From Thiosocius sp942490985 (GTDB taxonomy: Bacteria; Pseudomonadota; Gammaproteobacteria; Chromatiales; Chromatiaceae), in the NCBI GenBank assembly GCA_942490985.1, contig CALNYW010000003.1, positions 1 to 64,000 on the forward strand: a DNA stretch of 64,000 nt, written 5' to 3'. Of this stretch, positions 62,513-64,000 are shown in pieces. Numbering within the stretch: position 1 is the stretch's first letter; each line of letters begins with the position of its first letter. A model generated the notes under the pieces. It had not been told where the DNA came from. It saw nothing but the letters and a program-made list of their open reading frames with translations, and did no database searches. Position numbers and translations under genes: made by a program.

Positions 62513-63249
62513 AGACCGGGATCGGCATTATTGGTGGGTCCGGGCTTACCCGCCTCGACGCGTTAAGAGTCGAACGCCAAGAGATCATCACCACTCCGTA
62601 TGGCGACCCATCCGCACCGCTGACCTTCGGGCGTTTTGATGGAAGTCCCGTGGTGTTTTTACCCCGTCATGGCGGAGCGCACACGATTCCGCCGCATCGG
62701 GTGAACTACCGTGCCAATCTCTGGGCACTTAGACATGCAGGGGTAGAGAATATTATTGGCATGGCGGCGGTGGGTGGCATCACCGACTTGATGCCGCCAG
62801 GGACCTTACGGGTGCCAGACCAGATCATCGACTACACCTGGGGGCGAGAGCACACGCTGTTCGACGCAGACCTCACCTCCGTCACGCACATTGATTTCAC
62901 CGAACCCTACTGCACGGCCCTGCGTCGGCAGTTGCTCGATGCGGCGGCATCGGTTGGCGTCGATACGGGCGATGGTGGTGTCTATGGGGCCACCCAGGGT
63001 CCGCGGCTCGAATCAGCCGCCGAGATAAGACGTCTTGAGCGTGATGGCTGCGACATGGTCGGGATGACCGGCATGCCGGAAGCGGCCTTGGCGCGCGAAC
63101 TCGGACTCTGTTATTGCAGCCTTGCGCTAAGCGTGAACTGGGCGGCCGGGAAGACGGATGGACCCATCACGATGGCAGAGATCGAGCACCATCTCGCCGG
63201 CGGTATGGGGCGAGCACGCAAAGTGCTGGCAGCCGTAGTTTCGGCATGA
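62509..63249 (+). CDS. S-methyl-5'-thioinosine phosphorylase
   Basis: A purine phosphorylase of the MTAP/PNP trimer type: GIIGGSGLTRLD at the start, phosphate site FLPRHGGAHTIPPHRVNYR, and base-binding MVGMTGMPEAALARELGL. Next to hpt and nagZ it matches the Pseudomonas methylthioinosine phosphorylase, whose product hypoxanthine is the substrate of the adjacent hpt enzyme. The start overlaps the hpt stop. Confidence 0.88.
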   Translation: MKTGIGIIGGSGLTRLDALRVERQEIITTPYGDPSAPLTFGRFDGSPVVFLPRHGGAHTIPPHRVNYRANLWALRHAGVENIIGMAAVGGITDLMPPGTLRVPDQIIDYTWGREHTLFDADLTSVTHIDFTEPYCTALRRQLLDAAASVGVDTGDGGVYGATQGPRLESAAEIRRLERDGCDMVGMTGMPEAALARELGLCYCSLALSVNWAAGKTDGPITMAEIEHHLAGGMGRARKVLAAVVSA

Positions 63250-63371
63250 AGCGCACCGTTTCCCCTTAAAAAATACCCGGCGAGGTGTAAGGGTCATTAA
63301 GCGTCTGGTGGAAAGCGCCAACAGATCGGCCATAATTCACTGTCTTGCAGCGGTTCAGGGTGATCCAGAAG

Positions 63372-63635
63372 ATGAAACAGCTCCGAAAAACCGACGGCGG
63401 CATCGTTTCGATCTTGATCGTCGTACTGCTGCTAGCCGTTACGCTTGGCCTCTATCTGCAGATCGTGCTGTTCGACCAATCGTCATCATCGCCCAACGTC
63501 GGACTCGTGCCTCAAGCCAGTATGCAAGTGCTCGAAGGTGATGAGGTCCCCACTTTACCGGTCGGCGAGCCCCTGCCGGCCGATCAGATGCAGGTGATCA
63601 TGCAGGTATTCGCGCCGGAGACCGCCGCCAACTAA
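63372..63635 (+). CDS. Small single-pass membrane protein, unknown
   Basis: From MKQLRKTDGGIVSILIV the protein has one membrane helix (IVSILIVVLLLAVTLGLYLQ) and a 60-residue acidic, proline-containing outer tail ending APETAAN. An upstream TTG at 63345 is less likely. No family recognised; possible -10 CATAAT at 63331. Confidence 0.6.
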   Translation: MKQLRKTDGGIVSILIVVLLLAVTLGLYLQIVLFDQSSSSPNVGLVPQASMQVLEGDEVPTLPVGEPLPADQMQVIMQVFAPETAAN

Positions 63636-63678
63636 CGTAACAGGCTGAGCCGGCCTGCCTCGGATCTCGCGGCCGTCA

Positions 63679-64000
63679 TCAGCGTTGACGACGTAGCAGC
63701 GGGATCAGGCCCGCGAGGAGTAACAGGGCAGGGGCCGGGGTGGGGACACTGCCGGCCGGCGGATCGACTTCGACGAAATCGTTGGCGCAGGCCATGGTCC
63801 AGTGGACCAGGAAACTTTCGTTTCTCAGGTCTCTATCGGTGTTTTCGAGCAGTAGTTTCCAGGGAATGGACGCCTCGATCAGGAAGTGTCGCCCATCGAA
63901 CGCACCCAGTTTGTCCGTCTGAACATCGCCGTCGTAAGTCAGTTCCTTATATACCAGCCCTGCACCGCTCTCGCCGGTGGCAGGCAGCAGCTCAGTGCCG
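63679..64000 (-). CDS. Secreted protein with PEP-CTERM-like tail, 5' end outside window
   Basis: The leftward frame, open to the window edge, contains GAFDGRHFLIEASIPWKLLL and HWTMACANDFVEVDPPAG, and ends in VPTPAPALLLLAGLIPLL then RRQR. A proline-rich PTPAP motif, a short hydrophobic helix and a basic end are the tripartite exosortase sorting signal; the box is a variant of the usual V-P-E-P. Exosortase A is encoded at 23560-25146. The upstream domain (with a cysteine before ND) resembles exosortase-dependent surface proteins. It would be cleaved near PTPAP and fixed at the cell surface. Confidence 0.75.
   Translation of the reverse strand, partial: GTELLPATGESGAGLVYKELTYDGDVQTDKLGAFDGRHFLIEASIPWKLLLENTDRDLRNESFLVHWTMACANDFVEVDPPAGSVPTPAPALLLLAGLIPLLRRQR

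Overview
The window reads as a gammaproteobacterial chromosome with a damaged integrated element at its left end. The fab cluster (yceD-rpmF-plsX-fabH-fabD-fabG-acpP-fabF-pabC-mltG-tmk-holB-pilZ-tatD), the rpoE-rseA-rseB-rseC-degP-lepA-lepB-rnc-era-recO-pdxJ run, the dksA-gluQ pair, the OadGAB pump and the nagZ-hpt-thioinosine phosphorylase group are all in gammaproteobacterial style. The presence of exosortase A suggests an environmental, biofilm- or sediment-type lineage. Genus cannot be told from the sequence.

Bases 1 to about 7020 are a mobile element inserted at the 3' end of a tRNA-Glu gene. Only the duplicated 3' end of the tRNA (anticodon arm, T arm, CCA) is in the window, at 7018-7065; an intact tRNA-Glu is expected to the left of base 1. 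All element genes run leftward: an integrase C-terminal half touching the attachment site, a small gene, an AlpA-like excisionase, a Toprim (topoisomerase VI A-like) protein, a long Toprim/DUF927 primase-helicase, a TubC-N-like protein, a Nu1-type small terminase subunit and two unknowns. This is the gene set of a phage satellite (PICI-like). Every gene is broken by frameshifts, mostly restorable by adding one base to a short homopolymer, whereas no gene in the remaining 57 kb is broken.

7.4-15.5 kb: a secreted HEVAH protein, an SLC13 transporter, the leftward dksA-gluQ-globin group with a small ORF and NnrU, then a HAD hydrolase, an aminotransferase and CysZ. 15.7-25.1 kb: a compact exosortase A (XrtA) locus, with exopolysaccharide export, chain length, tyrosine kinase, outer-membrane protein, ATPase, UDP-GlcNAc epimerase, deacetylase and exosortase. 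A gene at the right edge (63679 to the end) ends in a PEP-CTERM-like tail and is a likely XrtA substrate.

25.2-29.4 kb: maf and the sodium-pumping decarboxylase OadGAB. 29.4-40.9 kb: the fatty acid synthesis cluster with its followers and a YgfX-like protein. 40.9-46.9 kb: nadB divergent from the sigma-E operon, which has a convincing sigma-E-type promoter of its own. 46.9-56.8 kb: lepA through rlmD and a CYTH protein; between cysM and rlmD lies an intact PolB-type exonuclease homologue that has lost its catalytic acidic residues. 56.8-63.6 kb: a peptide ABC transporter without ATPase genes and with an L,D-transpeptidase gene embedded in it, an orphan FliL-like gene, and the purine/murein salvage group nagZ-hpt-MTIP.
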